Below are positions 41,499 through 51,400 of a stretch of DNA of 64,000 bases, one piece after another. Below the pieces are notes generated by a model, which searched no databases, was not told where the DNA came from, and saw nothing but the letters and a program-made list of their open reading frames with translations. This DNA is from Burkholderia guangdongensis. Its GTDB lineage: Bacteria > Pseudomonadota > Gammaproteobacteria > Burkholderiales > Burkholderiaceae. Position 1 is the stretch's first letter. Every line of letters starts with the position of its first letter. The translations under genes were made by a program, and so were the position numbers. Location of the stretch: positions 124,001 through 188,000 of the forward strand of contig NZ_JACBNX010000003.1 of NCBI RefSeq assembly GCF_013403875.1. The letters run 5' to 3'.

Positions 41499-41993
41499 TC
41501 AGCCTTCCTTGTTTACCGCGATGTCGTACGTGAACGGAATCTCGGTGTCGCCCGAGCCGTCCGGCTTTTGCGGCGTGTACGTGTACGTGAACTTCGCGAA
41601 ATTGAGCGTGACGTTCTCGGTCAGGCGATCCTCGCCGCCCGAGCCACCCGACGATATCGACGTCACGATCACCTCGTCCATCTCGACCTTGATGTACTCG
41701 AGCGGCTTGCCGCCGGCCTTGCGCACGAACAGCTCCACCTTCGTGAAGTGATCGCCGGTGACGCACGATCGCAGCAGGCCCGGCGTCGCCTTGTCGACGT
41801 ATTTGGTGAACGACAGATCCTGCACGTTGGCCTTGCCGGCGCCGGCGCCGCCGCCCATGTGCGCGGAGCCGGAGTTGCTCATGCCCCAGCTCCACGCGAG
41901 CACGTCGATCTGGTCCTTGTGTTTGTCGTCGCGCGACTCGCCCTTCAGTTCGCCCTTCGAGTCGGTCATCTTGATAAAGATATCGACAGCCAT
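41499..41993 (-). CDS. hcp: T6SS inner tube protein Hcp
   Basis: The 164-residue protein starts MAVDIFIKMTDSKGELKGES with GGAGAAG upstream and has the VLAWSWGMSNSGSAHMGGGAGAGKANVQDLSFTKYVD core of the Hcp1 family. Hcp hexamers stack as the expelled tube and can carry small effectors. A strong hairpin follows the gene. Confidence 0.98.
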   Translation of the reverse strand: MAVDIFIKMTDSKGELKGESRDDKHKDQIDVLAWSWGMSNSGSAHMGGGAGAGKANVQDLSFTKYVDKATPGLLRSCVTGDHFTKVELFVRKAGGKPLEYIKVEMDEVIVTSISSGGSGGEDRLTENVTLNFAKFTYTYTPQKPDGSGDTEIPFTYDIAVNKEG

Positions 41994-42038
41994 GTTCTTC
42001 TCCGATCAAAAAGAATGTGCAACGGGTTGGGACTTCCG

Positions 42039-43538
42039 TCAGGCCGCCTTGGCCGACGGGAGCTTCGACACGAGCCGCAGCGACACGGTCAGACCTTCAA
42101 GCTGGTAATGCGGACGCAGGAAAAACTTCGACGTGTAATACCCGGGATTGCCCTCCACCTCCTCGATCACGACCTCCGCGGCGGCCAGCGGCTTGCGCGC
42201 CTTCGTCTCCTCCGACGAGCGGGCCGGATCGCCATCGACGTACTGCTGGATCCAGGTCTGCAGCCAGCGCTGCATGTCGTCCTTTTCCTTGAAGCTGCCG
42301 ATCTTGTCGCGCACGATGCACTTCAGGTAATGCGCGAAGCGGCTGCACGCGAACAGGTACGGCAGGCGCGCGGCGAGGTTCGCGTTCGCGGTCGCGTCCG
42401 GATCGTCGTATTCGGCCGGCTTGTGCAGCGACTGCGCGCCGATGAACGCGGCGAAATCCGAGTTCTTCTTGTGCACGAGCGGCATGAAGCCGTTCTTCGC
42501 GAGCTCCGCCTCGCGCCGGTCGCTGATCGCGATCTCGGTCGGGCACTTCATGTCGACGCCGCCGTCGTCGGTCGGGAACGAATGCACGGGCAGCCCCTCG
42601 ACCGCGCCGCCCGACTCGATCCCGCGAATCCGCGAGCACCAGCCGTACATCTTGAACGAGCGGTTGATGTTCACCGCCATCGCGTACGCGGCGTTCGCCC
42701 ACGAGTACTTCGTGCTGTCCGCGCCGGCCGTGTCTTCCTCGAAGTCGAACTCGTCGACCGGGTTCGTCTTCGCGCCGTACGGCGCGCGCGCGAGGAAGCG
42801 CGGCATCGCGAGGCCGATGTAGCGCGAATCCTCCGACTCGCGCAGCGAGCGCCACGCCGCGTGTTCCGGCGTCTGGAAGATCTTCGTCAGATCGCGCGGA
42901 TTCGCGAGTTCCTGCCACGAATCCATCAGCATCACCGTCGGATCGGCCGCCGAGATGAACGGCGCGTGCGACGCCGCGGAGATCTTCGAGATCTGCGTGA
43001 GCAGGTCGACGTCCGGGCCGCTGTTGTCGAAGTAGTAATCGGCGACGAGGCAGCCGTACGGCTCGCCGCCGAACTGGCCGTACTCCTCCTCGTAGAGCTT
43101 CTTGAAGAACGGGCTCTGGTCCCACGCCGTGCCCTTGTACTTCTTCAGCGTCTTGTACAGGTCGTTCTTCGACACGTTCAGCACGCGGATCTTCAGCGTC
43201 TCGTCGGTCTCGGTGTTGTTGACCAGATAGTGCAGGCCGCGCCATGCGCTCTCGACCTTCTGGAATTCCTCGGTATGGATGATCTTGTTGACCTGCTCGG
43301 TCAGCTTCTTGTCGATTTGCGCGATCAGCGATTCGATCGTCGCGAGCACGTCGCCGGAGATCACGTTCGAGTCGCGCAGCGCCTGCTCGGCGAGCGTGCG
43401 CACCGCGGTCTCGACCGCTTCCTTCGCCTTCTCGGTCTTCGGTTTGAATTCCTTCTGCAGCAGATTCGCGAAATCGCTCATCTCGACCGCAGCTTCGCCC
43501 TGCTGCTGCACTTGCCCTTCGCTGTTGGGTTCGGCCAT
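42039..43538 (-). CDS. tssC: T6SS sheath protein TssC
   Basis: The roughly 499-residue protein is the large contractile sheath subunit. IIHTEEFQKVESAWRGLHYLV, NEYGQFGGEPYG-type residues (EEEYGQFGGEPYGCLVADY) and the C-terminal NPGYYTSKFFLRPHYQLEGLTVSLRLVSKLP are diagnostic. ATG 43538 has GGAG at ideal spacing; an ATG four codons upstream is less likely. It is 33 bp after tssB. Confidence 0.98.
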   Translation of the reverse strand: MAEPNSEGQVQQQGEAAVEMSDFANLLQKEFKPKTEKAKEAVETAVRTLAEQALRDSNVISGDVLATIESLIAQIDKKLTEQVNKIIHTEEFQKVESAWRGLHYLVNNTETDETLKIRVLNVSKNDLYKTLKKYKGTAWDQSPFFKKLYEEEYGQFGGEPYGCLVADYYFDNSGPDVDLLTQISKISAASHAPFISAADPTVMLMDSWQELANPRDLTKIFQTPEHAAWRSLRESEDSRYIGLAMPRFLARAPYGAKTNPVDEFDFEEDTAGADSTKYSWANAAYAMAVNINRSFKMYGWCSRIRGIESGGAVEGLPVHSFPTDDGGVDMKCPTEIAISDRREAELAKNGFMPLVHKKNSDFAAFIGAQSLHKPAEYDDPDATANANLAARLPYLFACSRFAHYLKCIVRDKIGSFKEKDDMQRWLQTWIQQYVDGDPARSSEETKARKPLAAAEVVIEEVEGNPGYYTSKFFLRPHYQLEGLTVSLRLVSKLPSAKAA

Positions 43539-43571
43539 GTCAGTCTCCACGGTGGATCTGGATCGTGCTCG

Positions 43572-44072
43572 TCATTCCTGGGGCTTCGGCGCGGATGCGA
43601 GCGCCTGCAGCAGCGTCGGATCGCTCAGCAGCTTGCCGATCAGCTCCTCCGCACCGGTCTTGCCGTCCATGTACGTGAGCAGGTTCTGCAGCTGGCCGCG
43701 CGCCTCGAGCAACTTCGCGAGCGCGTCGACCTTGCGCGCGACCGCGGCGGGCGAGAAGTCGTCCATGCTCTCGAACGTCATGTCGACGGCGAGATTGCCG
43801 TCGCCGGTCAGCATGTTCGGCACCTGCACCGCGACGCGCGGCTTCATCGATTTGAGGCGCTCGTCGAAGTTGTCGACGTCGATCTCGAGAAACTTGCGAT
43901 CGGCGACGGGCGCGAGCGGATCCGCCGGCTGCCCGGACAGATCGGCCATCACGCCCATGACGAACGGCAGATGCACCTTCTTTTCGGCGCCGTAGACCTC
44001 GACGTCGTACTCGATCTGCACGCGCGGCGCGCGATTGCGCGCGATGAATTTCTGGCTGCTTTCCTTGGCCAC
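43572..44072 (-). CDS. tssB: T6SS sheath protein TssB
   Basis: The 166-residue small sheath subunit uses a GTG start (44072). Family landmarks are SSQKFIARNRAPRVQIEYDVE and LPFVMGVMADLSGQPA, then FLEIDVDNFDERLKSMKPRV. TssB pairs with TssC and provides the site recognised by ClpV and TagJ. Confidence 0.98.
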   Translation of the reverse strand: MAKESSQKFIARNRAPRVQIEYDVEVYGAEKKVHLPFVMGVMADLSGQPADPLAPVADRKFLEIDVDNFDERLKSMKPRVAVQVPNMLTGDGNLAVDMTFESMDDFSPAAVARKVDALAKLLEARGQLQNLLTYMDGKTGAEELIGKLLSDPTLLQALASAPKPQE

Positions 44073-44181
44073 GTCAGTTCCCCTGGTTGACGCCGCACCC
44101 GCCGCAGGCGTGGCGGCGCGTCAGTTGCAATGCGAATGGATACCCCGTCGAAGACTCGCTAAAACCCGCTCAGATTCGTTC

Positions 44182-45225
44182 TCACTCGTTCGTGATACCG
44201 CCGACCTGCCGGACCTGCCCCAGACCGTCGGGCGCCAGGTCTTCCAGGATTTCGATGAAGCTCTTGTCGACCAGACGCAGCGCGCGCAGCAGCAACAGCG
44301 GCACCGGGCTCGACGGCTCGTGCTTCTCGTAGTACTCGCAGATGCGATTGATCGCCTTGATCACGTCCTGCCGGCTCGTGATCTCGCCGGTCGCCACGAC
44401 GACCGCCGGCACAGCGGTCGCCGCCACGGGCATCGCGCCGTCGATGGGCGCGTCGTTCGCTGCGTCCGCGACACCCGGCGCAGCGGCGCCGCCGACACGT
44501 TCGCCGAGGAACTCCGCCGCGCGGCGCAGCATCCGCGCGAGCGGCGTCAGGTCGAGCGCGCGCGACGCGCCGACGCGCTCGGTCAGCAGCGACTCGATCC
44601 GTGTGGTGCTCTGCTGCGCGGCGACGAGCGCCGCGTGCGTGACGACGGCGTCATCGCGCGCGTCGGCGACGATCCCGTCGAGCGATGTGAACGTCGGCAC
44701 GTCGGCGTCGGCGGGCGCCGGCACCTCGCCGCTCGCGTATTCGACGTCGCGCAGGCGTACGACCCCGTTCAGACGCGACGCGGCAAGCGGCGCGTTGCGC
44801 ACATCGCTCAGGATTCCGGATTGTTCGGCGAGCATCGCGAGCACGTTCACGCGCGCGGTCGGATCGTTGTCGTCGTCGGGATCGAGTTGCGGATAGAGAT
44901 GGTCCCAGCAGCGCTCGAGCATGCCTTCGAGCAGCGCGAGGCCGTCGGCGAGGCCGGTGAAGCCGTGGCGGTTCAGCAGCGTGCGCGACAGATGCGCGGC
45001 GACGCGCAGGTCGTGGCTTTTTTCGAGGAGACCGAGCGCCAGCGCTTCGGCCGCCTTCCAGTCCGGCTCGGTCGCCGCGACGACGGTGTCGCCGTACTGC
45101 ACGTCCGGCTTGCCGTTCACCGCCGTTTCGAGTTCCAGGAACGCCGGATCGTACTCGACGTCGATACCGCCGGGTGAATCCGGGGAAAGATCGGCGAGCA
45201 GTGCCCCCGTGTCAAGCGTAGCCAT
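44182..45225 (-). CDS. tssA: T6SS protein TssA
   Basis: The 347-residue protein is the first gene of the leftward T6SS operon. It has the ImpA N-terminal domain (SPDSPGGIDVEYDPAFLELE; EPDWKAAEALALGLLEKSHDLRVAAHL; WDHLYPQLDPDDDNDPTARVN) and the short conserved C-terminal motif HEPSSPVPLLLLRALRLVDKSFIEIL. TssA coordinates tail and sheath extension. The promoter should lie in the AT-rich region to its right. Confidence 0.97.
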   Translation of the reverse strand: MATLDTGALLADLSPDSPGGIDVEYDPAFLELETAVNGKPDVQYGDTVVAATEPDWKAAEALALGLLEKSHDLRVAAHLSRTLLNRHGFTGLADGLALLEGMLERCWDHLYPQLDPDDDNDPTARVNVLAMLAEQSGILSDVRNAPLAASRLNGVVRLRDVEYASGEVPAPADADVPTFTSLDGIVADARDDAVVTHAALVAAQQSTTRIESLLTERVGASRALDLTPLARMLRRAAEFLGERVGGAAAPGVADAANDAPIDGAMPVAATAVPAVVVATGEITSRQDVIKAINRICEYYEKHEPSSPVPLLLLRALRLVDKSFIEILEDLAPDGLGQVRQVGGITNE

Positions 45226-46152
45226 CTTTTTCCGGCGTCGATTTCGATTGAATAAACGTCAGCATGCCGCTCGAATGAACGGCATGCGCCTGAGTGACCG
45301 ACTAACTTGATTCCCCTGTTTCGACGTACTACCGATGTGCAACCAGCGATCCAGTCTTATACGGCTGCGTTGCGCAACCTTTAATGTGTGCCTCGATGCG
45401 ATCCGATATGAGCATAGCACGCAATTTGCAAAAAAACAGTGACACCCTGCGTCGGTATTCCACCTAATTACCGTCTCCGGCCTTTAATGAAATCGCGCGC
45501 GATCACTCAATATACTATGCAGTCGCTTAATATATTTAATATTAATAATACGTATGCGGATAGCAATGCCGCCACGTGCAATCCGGGGCACGAACCCGCG
45601 CGTCGCGCGCTCGCCCGCGGCCGGCCGGGCCCGGCATCGGCACCGGCACTTTTCAGACGATCCAGCTGTTTCGCCATCCAGCGCGAATCCCTCCGGATCC
45701 CCGCCGGACAAGGCTTTCGTCCGACCACGCGCGTACCGGCGATCGCCTGCCGCGCACCCGCCGGCATCGAGGCGGGCGCCTGCGCGCCGCGCGAATCAGG
45801 CCTACCCGCAGGCCTGCCGCCCTTGCGCCTGAAAAAAAACCGCCCGGCACGTTCATGAAATCGAGGAATTCATGTATAAATCGCCGCATCCAAAAACCGT
45901 CCATGATAAAAATCCGCTCGTTCGGTTTCCATACCGCGAATATGGTATTTACTGGTTTCACATATGCGCGTGACTATTGATAGACTTCCCAATACGCAAT
46001 AAATTGATGCGTCGTCCGATTCGACGACGCGCGACGGCCGCCGAGTGCCCGGCCGCCGTCGCCGGTTCGAGCCGGGGGCCAACGCCCGGCCGACGCATGC
46101 AGGAACGACCTTGCCGCACGCGATGCGGCGGATGACCAGACCGGGGTGACAG
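45226..46152. other. AT-rich intergenic region between divergent T6SS operons
   Basis: About 930 bp with much lower GC than the surroundings, especially 45320-45580 and 45860-46020, and no reading frame with convincing codon use. It separates the leftward tssA operon from the rightward sigma-like/PP2C operon, so it should hold both promoters. I searched by eye for a sigma-54 (TGGCAC-N5-TTGC) site and found none. GC-rich inverted repeats near 46031-46062 may be in the leader of the rightward operon. Low GC at such a position often marks H-NS-type silencing. Confidence 0.6.
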
Positions 46153-46920
46153 GTGGACATTGATAGCGCGACCGCGGTATGCAACGTGGGAGAACATGCG
46201 CTGCCGGAGCTGTGGCAACGCCGCGCCCACCTCAGTCACGACGAGATGGCGTCGATCTACTCGATCGTGCGCAGCGCGCTCACCACGTACCACCCGCTCG
46301 AACTGCAGGCGCTCGGCGAGGACAAGGAAGAGCTGATCTCCCAGTTCATCTTTCTGAAGGTGTTCCGCCTCGAGGCGCTGCATGCGGACACGACGACGTT
46401 CCCGCTGCACAGCGCGCCGTCGAACCGCCACGCGGTGTGCGCGTATTTCCGCCGCTATCTGATCGATTGCCTGCGCAGCGCCGGGCATCAGCGCAACGTG
46501 CCGATCGACGATGCCCTGCACGAAATCGAGCGGCAGGCCGCGCTGCCCGCCAACGCGATCGAGGCGGCGCTGCTGCTGCACGGCCTCGACGAGGCCGGTG
46601 TGCGCGAATCCGCGCGCGCGTTCATCGACGGGCTCGACGAGGCCGACCGGCTCGTGCTCGCGGGCAGCCTCGGCTGGCTGTCCGACTGCCAGGGCGGACT
46701 CTCGCAGGTCGCCGCGCGCTACCGGATCGCGTCGTATCACTATCGCGCGGCGAAGCTCGGCGTCACGCTGAAGAAGCACGCGCAGACGGCCGATTTCGCA
46801 CGCACCGCGATCGGCCGCTGGATTACACAGACGCTCGGCATCGACATCGCGCCCGACAACCGCGCGGCCATCCTCGCGGTGCTCGGCATCCTGTCCGCGC
46901 AATCGCGAGAGCCCGAATAA
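46153..46920 (+). CDS. Sigma-70-like regulatory protein of the T6SS locus
   Basis: The 255-residue protein uses a GTG start (46153). The N-terminal half contains an SRFIFLKVFRLE-type helix and YFRRYLIDCLRSAG, like sigma region 2. The C-terminal half has LSQVAARYRIASYHYRAAKLGV, which resembles a region 4 helix-turn-helix. It is divergent enough from ordinary ECF factors that DNA binding is an inference. It is followed after 24 bp by the PP2C phosphatase gene and is divergent from tssA, so it may be a dedicated regulator of this T6SS. Confidence 0.75.
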   Translation: MDIDSATAVCNVGEHALPELWQRRAHLSHDEMASIYSIVRSALTTYHPLELQALGEDKEELISQFIFLKVFRLEALHADTTTFPLHSAPSNRHAVCAYFRRYLIDCLRSAGHQRNVPIDDALHEIERQAALPANAIEAALLLHGLDEAGVRESARAFIDGLDEADRLVLAGSLGWLSDCQGGLSQVAARYRIASYHYRAAKLGVTLKKHAQTADFARTAIGRWITQTLGIDIAPDNRAAILAVLGILSAQSREPE

Positions 46921-46944
46921 CGAGGAACGAGGAAAGAGGCAACG

Positions 46945-47742
46945 GTGCAACTGGCCACTGCAAGCCTGACCGACCCCGGCGGCCGGTCGCGCAACGAAGA
47001 TTCGCTCGGCGAGTGGTCGAGCGAGCGGCTCTACTATTGTGTCGTCGCGGACGGCGCGGGCGGGCATGGCGGCGGCGACGTCGCGTCGCGAATCGTCGTC
47101 GACACGGTGCTCGCGGATCTGCGCTACCTGACCGTCGCGGAGCTGCCGCCGACCGGCGAGCGTCTCGTGAGCGCGCTGCTGCATGCGAACGACAACATCC
47201 TCGAAGAACAGACGCACGGTGACGTGGCGGTGCGCGACATGCGCTCGACCGCGGTGCTGCTCGCGATCGACCGCGATTGCGGGACGGCCGCGTGGGCGCA
47301 TTGCGGCGACACGCGGCTCTACTGCTTTCGTGACGGACGGATTCGCGCGCAGACGCGCGATCACAGCATGGTCCAGCAGATGGTCGACGCGCATCTGCTG
47401 ACGGCCGAGGACGCGCGGCATCATCCGCGCCGCAACGTGTTGTTCTCGGCGCTCGGCACGCGCGACGGGCTCGACGTCGCCGGGCTCGGCGGCACGTTCG
47501 CGCTCGATGAGCGCGACGCACTGCTGATCTGCACCGACGGGCTGTGGGAGTACGTCGACGAAGCGTTCATGCTCGCCGCGCTGTCGCACGCGGCGACGCC
47601 GGCCGCCTGGCTCGACGCGCTCGCCGCGCGCGTGCGCGCGAGCGTGACGAAGGCGAATCACGACAACTTCAGCGCGTTCGCGGTGTGGGTCGGGGACGCG
47701 TCGGACGTCACGGTGCTGAAACCGGCGGGCAACGCGGGCTGA
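46945..47742 (+). CDS. PP2C-type protein phosphatase, PppA-like
   Basis: The 265-residue cytosolic Ser/Thr phosphatase starts at GTG 46945. Metal-binding and catalytic motifs are all present: SRNEDSLG (15-22), VVADGAGGHGGGDVAS (34-48), AHCGDTRLY, LLICTDGLWEYV and NHDNFSAFAV. In T6SS loci PppA removes the phosphate that PpkA adds to the FHA protein and so turns the apparatus down. It is the second gene after the sigma-like protein; the kinase lies ~10 kb to the right. Confidence 0.95.
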   Translation: MQLATASLTDPGGRSRNEDSLGEWSSERLYYCVVADGAGGHGGGDVASRIVVDTVLADLRYLTVAELPPTGERLVSALLHANDNILEEQTHGDVAVRDMRSTAVLLAIDRDCGTAAWAHCGDTRLYCFRDGRIRAQTRDHSMVQQMVDAHLLTAEDARHHPRRNVLFSALGTRDGLDVAGLGGTFALDERDALLICTDGLWEYVDEAFMLAALSHAATPAAWLDALAARVRASVTKANHDNFSAFAVWVGDASDVTVLKPAGNAG

Positions 47743-47764
47743 CGACGCGCGTTCACCCGGCGCA

Positions 47765-48415
47765 TCACCCCGGAAACCGCGTCGACCTCGGCCCCCAATA
47801 GTCGACGTATTGCTGGATGACGGGCGCACTGAACGTCTGCCCGTAAACCAGCGCGGTAAACACCTCGGCCACGTACTCCTTCTTGTTGTTCCCCGCATAC
47901 ATCGACACCTGCCCGGCCATCTTCCCGTTCGGCAACTCGTTCGCCTCCTGGCTCCAGAAGAACTCCGGATTTTCCATTTCGTGCAGGATGTGACCGATTT
48001 CATGCACGCAGACCGCTTCGATGAACGCGTTGCCGGTGCCGATCCCCGTCGCGATCCCGACCGGCAGGCTCATCGGATTCGCGAGCTTGCCGCCCAACCC
48101 GATCGACGCGGCCTGCGCGCCGCCGATCGCCCGCTGAAACGCGACGTTGACGAACGTCAGATCGGACGACGTGTAGAGCGTGATCTCGCCCGGCATACGC
48201 AAGCCGGTTCGCCTGACCACTCGATTGATCGCCGAGCGCAGCGCGATGACCTTGTTGTCCGCCAGCGGATCGGAGAAACCGCGATGCACCTTGATGATGA
48301 CCCCCGAAAGCGCATGGGTCTCGACCTTCTGGAATCCCTTCTGGCTATGCACGCTCTTGTACAGATCGAGCGCCGACAGCTCCGCCACGCGAGCCGCTCC
48401 GTCAGATAACGCCAT
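47765..48415 (-). CDS. Second HExxH metallopeptidase-like protein
   Basis: The 216-residue protein has no signal peptide. It carries VCVHEIGHILHEMEN (HEIGH at 138-142) and KKEYVAEVFTALV (Glu184 as possible third zinc ligand), a zincin/gluzincin-like arrangement with about 40 residues between. The family is not recognised. It is transcribed convergently with the phosphatase gene, 22 bp apart, and lies 80 bp past the TpsA gene on the same strand. A cytosolic or T6SS-delivered peptidase are both possible. Confidence 0.75.
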   Translation of the reverse strand: MALSDGAARVAELSALDLYKSVHSQKGFQKVETHALSGVIIKVHRGFSDPLADNKVIALRSAINRVVRRTGLRMPGEITLYTSSDLTFVNVAFQRAIGGAQAASIGLGGKLANPMSLPVGIATGIGTGNAFIEAVCVHEIGHILHEMENPEFFWSQEANELPNGKMAGQVSMYAGNNKKEYVAEVFTALVYGQTFSAPVIQQYVDYWGPRSTRFPG

Positions 48416-48495
48416 ACGTCACCCCGCCACGAAATTGCCTCCGATGTCGAGCGGACGCGGAGGCGTGATGGTTCGAAGTCGATTCGCGTCGACCG

Positions 48496-51400
48496 TTAGA
48501 AATCCCCACACCCATGCTCGCCGTTCGTGATCAGGCAGCTGTTCAGATTCGGCTGCTGGCGCACGCGCTTCCATTCGACCGCGAGCAGATCCTGCTGCTG
48601 GCCCGGCACCGCCGTCGTGAACAGCGGCTGCGTCGAGCCGATGCAGATGTTCGTCCCCTGCAGGTTGTTCTCGTAGACGAACGTCTGCTCGTCGTGGCCG
48701 AAGAACGCCTGCAACACACCCGACGCGAGCGTCGACCACGTATAGGCCACCGGCAGCACGGTCAGCGTGCCCGGCACCTGATTGACGATGTACCCGACGC
48801 TCGACGCGAAATTCGGATCGATCGGATACGTGCCGATCGGCGACGTCTGCGTCGCGGGCGTCGTCAGGCCGCCGGTCAGCGTCGCCGTCGTGTCGCCGTT
48901 GATCAGCCCGCTCGCCGTATACGTGAACGGCGGATTCGGCGTGAGCGCGGTGCGCGTCGCATCGTTGGCCGTGATCGTCACCGTCGGCCGGGCGGCGTAG
49001 ACGTAGTGATCGCCCGTCGTCGGCACCGTGCCGCCCCAGCTGCAGCCCGCGCCGAACAGGCAGCCGTAGAAGTTCGGCTGCGTCGTGTTCGGCTGCACGT
49101 TGCCGCGCGTCTCGCCGTTCCACGTCTGCGCCCAGATTCGCCACGCATTGCCCGCGCTGATCGTGCCGGTGCCGGCATCGGTGAACACACCGTTCTCCAT
49201 CACGAGGTCGGCCGAGCCGCCGGCGGTCAGATTCGTGTTCAAGCCGCCCGTCGGTCCGTTCGTCCCGTTCGACGTCGCCGTGCCGCCGCCGAGCGAGATG
49301 CCGCCCGTCGCCGCGGTCGCGACGAGATTGCCGGTCAGCGTCGAGTTCGTCGCGTCGATCGTCGCGAGCTGCCCGGTCGTCGAACTGTACGTCTTGCTGA
49401 TGATCGGCCCGATCGCGAAGCCGACCGAGTTCAGGAAATTCACGGTGCCCGCATTCGCCATCGCGAGCACGCCGACGTCGTTCTGCGGATCGGTCAGCGT
49501 GAACGTGCCCGGGCCCGCGAGCAGCAGGCCGGCCGCCTGGATGCCGCCCGGGTCGGTCACCGGCCCGGCCGACGCAAGCGTCAGCGTATAGCCCGGCATC
49601 GAAATCCCGTACGGCAGCACGATCCCCTGGCTGCCCGCGCCCGGATTCGATAGCGTGAGGTTCGTCGTGAACGACGGCTTCGTCAGCACGCACGCGGCCG
49701 CGTTCGGCCCGCATACGCCGTTGACGGTGATCAGGCCCGTCTGCGACGTCGAGCCGAAGATCATCGACTGGAACCCGGAGAACATCTGGAACGTCGTCGG
49801 ATCGATGCTGAGCCCGGCGCCGGTGCCGAGCAGCGTGATCGGCGTCGAGTCGACCGGCGTGACCGCGTAGCCGTTCGCCGCGTCGACCGCCGCGGGCGCG
49901 ATGACGAGCGTGCCGTTCGACGAGAAAAAGACCGGCGAGCCGTCGAACGACACGATCGCGAGGCTGTCCGTGGTGCCGTCGTTCGCCGAGCGCAGCGTGA
50001 CCGTGCCCGGGTTCGTGCTGGTAATCGTGACGGGGCCGGCGACGCTGCCGAACGACGTCGCCGGCAGCACGTAGCCGATCGCGACACCCGGATCGGACGT
50101 GTTCGTCGAGCCCGTGATCGCGATGTCGCCCTTCGTGCCGCTCGATAGCACGCCGCCGTTGAGAACGAGCACGCCGAAGTCGTTCTGCACGTTCGACTGG
50201 CCTGCAATCGCCGGCGGGCCGGCAACCGCGCCACGGATGTCGATGTTGCCGCCGTTCGTCGACGTGATGCCCGAGCCGTCGGCGACGATCACGCCTTCGG
50301 TCTGCGTGCCGACACCGCTGCCATAGATGCTCAGCGTGCCGCTACCGGTCGTCACGGAAGACGGGTTGCCGCCGCCGTCGGTGTTCCCCTCGATCGCGAC
50401 ACCCACCATCGACGCATTCGGATTGGTCGGATCGCCGTTGGTCGTGCCGGTCAGCGAGATCGAGCCGCTCGACGACGTGATCGTCGAGCCGGTGTTGATC
50501 GCCAGCCCGGTATTGTTGTAAAAGACCTGAACGGTCGTGTTCACGATACCCGTCAGCGAGATCGGGCCACTCGTCGTCGTCAGCGACGCGCCGTTCAAGT
50601 TGATGCCCGTGCCGTTGGATCCCTCCAGCCCCGTCGACGGCACGTTCTGGGTGCCCGTCATCGAAATCGCGCCGCTCGCCGTCGTCACCGTCCCACTGAG
50701 CGACACGCCGTTGCTGAATGCGCTGTTCGTCGTCCCGTCGATCGATACGCCGCCCCCTTGCGTCGCGGACGATGTCGTATCGATCGGCGACGAAAAGATC
50801 GATACGCCGTCTGCCGACGTCCCGCTGCCGGTTATCTGCAGGTTGCCGCCCTGCGTGGTGATCGGCGAGTTCGACAGCGCGACGCTGCCGGCGATGCCGT
50901 CGAGCGTGACCATGCCGCCGCCGGTTCCGATCGACGTCGTGCCGAGATTGAGCGCGGTACTCGTCGCGCTGTTGCCGGTAACGTCACCGGTGATGCTCAG
51001 GCCCCCGCCCGCCGTGGTGATGGTCGTCTGTTCGAGGTCGACGCCGTTTGACGTGGTCGGTACAAAACCCGACGTCTGCACCGAAATCGCCGACTCGAGC
51101 TTGCCGCCGATCGTCACGCTGCCGCCTTGCGTGCTGATCGCGCTATTGTTCGCGGTGACGATGGCACCCGTCGCGATCGTCGTGGCATAGGCGATCGCCA
51201 CGTTCGGCGAATTGACGTCCGCGCTGAACTGCACACTGCCGCCGTGCGTCGTGAACGTCGATCCGTCGATCACGACGCCGCCGACCAGCGCGGAGGCCGA
51301 CGACGTGCTGGTCGCGACCGTGCCGCCCGACCCGACGTTGCCGGTGATCGACACATTGCCGCCGCCGGTGTCGACGGTCGTCCGCGTAATGCTGGCCGCG

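Noticed and set aside
40545..44090. An 1181-codon frame antisense to tagJ-hcp-tssC-tssB
   Set aside because: It runs across four clear T6SS genes on the other strand and has shadow-type composition.
45226..45480. Sigma-54 promoter for tssA
   Set aside because: Eye search for TGGCAC-N5-TTGC in either direction gave only partial matches with wrong spacing.
45439..45858. A 139-codon frame in the AT-rich intergenic region
   Set aside because: No ribosome site, no consistent codon bias and no recognisable protein features; competing frames of similar size exist on both strands.
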